Origin: Nitrospira sp.
GTDB taxonomy: Bacteria; Nitrospirota; Nitrospiria; Nitrospirales; UBA8639
Assembly: GCA_024760505.1 (NCBI GenBank)
Contig: CP058931.1
Coordinates: 372,001-436,000 of the forward strand
Direction: 5' to 3'
DNA: 64,000 nt
Under the pieces are notes generated by a model that saw only the letters and a list, made by a program, of their open reading frames with translations, ran no database searches and was not told the origin of the DNA. Shown here one piece after another: positions 62,140-64,000 of the stretch; the stretch's first letter is position 1; every line of letters begins with the position of its first letter. The translations under genes and the position numbers were made by a program.

Positions 62140-62950
62140 AGAATGCCCTTTCTGTTTCCTTTGCGTGAATACAAAATTGCCGGAACCGTGACGAATCAGT
62201 CTGCATTTACGGATCACCGAAAACATTGTGTGTCCATTTCCTGCGTTGCCTCTGAATCTTGTGCGCCTGCTTTCTAAGCATGCACCCTCCTTGGTGAGTT
62301 AATGAGAAAAAATATTTCTGCAGCCTGTAAAAGCAACCTCAATGCCAGAACCTTCAATTGACGAAATCTATTTCTACTAGCGAAAATTCACCATAATTTT
62401 AGGCAATTAGGGCACATTTCAATCCAGAAGCGCTTCGAGCAACTTCTCTTGACCGAGAAAAGGAAACAAGATGAGATACGAATGGTATCGGTTTAGATAC
62501 GCACACCGATTTTTTGAAAGACCATTCATCTGCGCACCCTTTTTCCTCATCGATACCGAAAGTCAATGGAGGGCATACAGGCAGATGCGTTATCAGGATT
62601 AGGCAAAAACGAGGTGGTCCGGCTCGATGGGACGGATTAGCGGTTTCGCTTCACTGACTGGTGGAAGCGTAATGAAACGACACCAGCGCGAGAGGGGCAT
62701 AGCCCCGAAACCGGTTATACAGCTTTGGGCCATTCATAACGGAAATCATGCCGGGAGTCGCTCACTGAGGATGCGATCAAAGTCATTACCCCAATAGGTG
62801 GGTATAGCTCATGGACGGAAGGGAGAACCTATCAGACCAAGGACAGAAACCGATTTTCAGGACAACCTCGGAGTGCCGGGGGTAAAAAGCACGTGAGAGC
62901 AAGAGCCCCACATTGATTCAGCTTTTCAAGCGTACATCGGCACCACACGC
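62140..62950. other. intergenic region with one doubtful short ORF
   Basis: Apart from 62471-62602, nothing supportable was seen. A GGGGC-A-TA-GCCCC-like mini hairpin lies near 62696-62707. Confidence 0.3.
62471..62602 (+). CDS. possible 43-residue protein
   Basis: AAAGGAAAC lies just before an ATG opening 43 codons. The peptide is rich in aromatic and Arg residues (MRYEWYRFRYAHRFFERPFI). No family recognised. A chance frame cannot be ruled out. Confidence 0.25.
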   Translation: MRYEWYRFRYAHRFFERPFICAPFFLIDTESQWRAYRQMRYQD

Positions 62951-63193
62951 TCACAGTATATTTCCACCTGAACATACCCCGGCTTCATCGGTAGTCAAAT
63001 CACACTGAGAATGCCAATTCATCGTCACATTGATATTCCCAATCGCCACTGCGGCGATTGCCGGCTGAGCCCAACGACCGAACAACAGGGGAGCACTGAC
63101 GGCCGCCAATCCGACAGCACAGATGCGCTTCAAAAAGTCCCGTCGAGGGAGATCAATTTTCGAAAACAGGGGATTGGGTGTTTTTGATTTCAC
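62951..63193 (-). CDS. small exported protein with Tat signal
   Basis: The 80-residue protein has a twin-arginine signal LPRRDFLKR (residues 15-23) followed by a hydrophobic stretch (ICAVGLAAVSAPLLFG) and AIAAVAIG as cleavage region. The mature part is only about 33 residues, with two Cys (WHSQCDLTTDEAGVCSGGN). Tat export implies folding or cofactor binding before export. No family recognised; it may be a short ribosomally made exported peptide. Confidence 0.65.
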   Translation of the reverse strand: MKSKTPNPLFSKIDLPRRDFLKRICAVGLAAVSAPLLFGRWAQPAIAAVAIGNINVTMNWHSQCDLTTDEAGVCSGGNIL

Positions 63194-63453
63194 GGCAAAC
63201 CCTTTCTATTGCCTGCGCCCTCAATCGAGGAGGTTCTAAAAAAACCACTATGATATCCCCCATTTTTTTCATGGCCCCCATAGGCCAGGGGTTCATCCAT
63301 ACACCAATAGCCTGCTTCCCCGGCACCATTACCCTTCAATTCTCATAGCCATTTGAGCTTGGTTAGGACGACACCATGTTCGCGTGATCCGAATCCGAAA
63401 TTCTTTGCCTGAACTCCTTGAACATCACTTACCGTATCGCCAGGTGCCCCCTT

Positions 63454-64000
63454 TTAATTCGCCTTATTTTTCCGGATGTTGTCCCGGATATACCGATACC
63501 GTGAGTCGGTGGTTTTCATTCCTCCTCCGCATGGACCATTTTGAAAACAGAGGTTGGCCGGCATGAACCAGTGCTCGACAATGCTGGCCTGCTGTTCGAC
63601 GTTATACTGCCCCCAGGACTTACCCACGGTGTAAGAATACGCAGACGCCACGTCACCCCCGTTATTGATGCCACTAAGCGTTTGGTGTGCGCCGGAATTG
63701 AGCATAAAAGGGACAAGGTGTTGACCTTGCCAGACGTGGGTCAGTTCATGAATGAGGAGAAGCTTTCGTTCGTCGTTGGCAGTCAGACTGTGATAATTGC
63801 TGCCAACGTTAATCATATACATTGGGGGAGTGTTGGTGGTCCACGGTCGTCCACCGGCTCCCAGCGTATCGGTGACTTTCACCAAATCGTAATTAATGGT
63901 GTTCTGGAACACTGACTTAGCCAAATTTTTCTCGGCAGTGGAGAGAGATCGAATTTTTGGTACCTTGGGAGGAGGCGGGAGTTTTGGGAAAAATCCCCGC
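63454..64000 (-). CDS. putative HELTH-type metalloprotease, C-terminal part (cut by window edge)
   Basis: The frame stays open to the window edge, about 182 codons, so the start lies outside. A Pro-rich segment (FFPKLPPPPKVPKIRSLS) precedes a domain with MINVGSNYHSL, the zinc-type motif LLLIHELTHVWQGQH, then YNVEQQASIVEHWFMP and the end YRYIRDNIRKN. HELTHVWQ with the downstream NxEQQA-x-I pattern is seen in proteins related to eCIS/VgrG-associated DUF4157-type peptidases. The HExxH motif is intact. It follows the Tat-signal gene's region on the same strand. A TTG at 63924 is not the real start, since open sequence continues. Confidence 0.6.
   Translation of the reverse strand, partial: RGFFPKLPPPPKVPKIRSLSTAEKNLAKSVFQNTINYDLVKVTDTLGAGGRPWTTNTPPMYMINVGSNYHSLTANDERKLLLIHELTHVWQGQHLVPFMLNSGAHQTLSGINNGGDVASAYSYTVGKSWGQYNVEQQASIVEHWFMPANLCFQNGPCGGGMKTTDSRYRYIRDNIRKNKAN

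Overview
The window is bacterial chromosomal DNA of roughly 50 % G+C. Several features point to a nitrite-oxidiser-like member of the Nitrospirota, probably a marine-type Nitrospira: a partial cytochrome bd-like membrane protein at the left edge, several sigma-54 activators, an opgG/opgH pair, an ECF sigma/anti-sigma pair beside DUF4384 proteins, and a very large set of exported proteins. This assignment is inference from gene content and memory of the group; no marker gene or rRNA lies in the window. No tRNA, rRNA or CRISPR array was seen by eye.

Layout. 0-13.3 kb: the partial membrane protein, a divergent transaldolase-like protein, three sigma-54 activators (two are close paralogues flanking a flavin reductase), a diverged tandem duplication of a small secreted protein with repeated TGTTACA boxes, a receiver protein, a receiver relative that breaks off at the conserved Lys-Pro step, and a zinc-ribbon protein. 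13.7-18.7 kb: an osmoprotectant-type ABC transporter (ATPase plus fused binding protein/permease) followed by EgtD and an EgtE-like PLP enzyme, a partial ergothioneine or hercynine module without EgtB. 18.7-27.1 kb: a secreted metacaspase with a C-terminal DUF4384 domain, convergent to an ECF sigma factor, its anti-sigma factor and three tandem DUF4384 proteins with Pro/Tyr/Gln/Asn-rich linkers. 27.1-29.2 kb: a SIR2-like protein with an apparent frameshift and IS3 debris. 29.2-33.1 kb: the opgG-orf-opgH operon for osmoregulated glucans.

33.4-57.0 kb is the most unusual part. One small exported domain, here called the YSGI domain (ends in a G-[TS]-Y-S-G-I-[QR]-x-R-[GA]-like motif), recurs in at least five intact proteins and one pseudogene, fused to Ala-rich helices, glycine-rich C-termini, a PAN/apple domain or DUF928. 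Between them, at 41.5-47.7 kb, lie a DsbA-like oxidase, a run of small secreted Cys-rich proteins and a trypsin-like protease. Five of those small proteins or near relatives and the protease carry an [RS]-R-G-[IL]-[ED]-G-[EK] motif followed by an acidic tail. Decayed copies of the protease, the DsbA protein and a YSGI protein are visible, so the locus grows and decays by duplication. A lectin-caspase lipoprotein and two spike-like beta-repeat proteins follow. A type II toxin-antitoxin pair inside a 245-bp direct repeat, a nucleotidyltransferase-DUF262 pair and a GC-rich patch with a broken ada gene are inserted at 35-39 kb.

57-64 kb: short ORFs, a long stretch without convincing genes, and a minus-strand group of exported proteins: a metzincin protease with a putative partner, a Tat-signal protein and a partial HELTH-type metalloprotease. 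The overall picture is an accessory region devoted to exported proteolysis, disulfide-rich small proteins and signalling, with small defence-type insertions.
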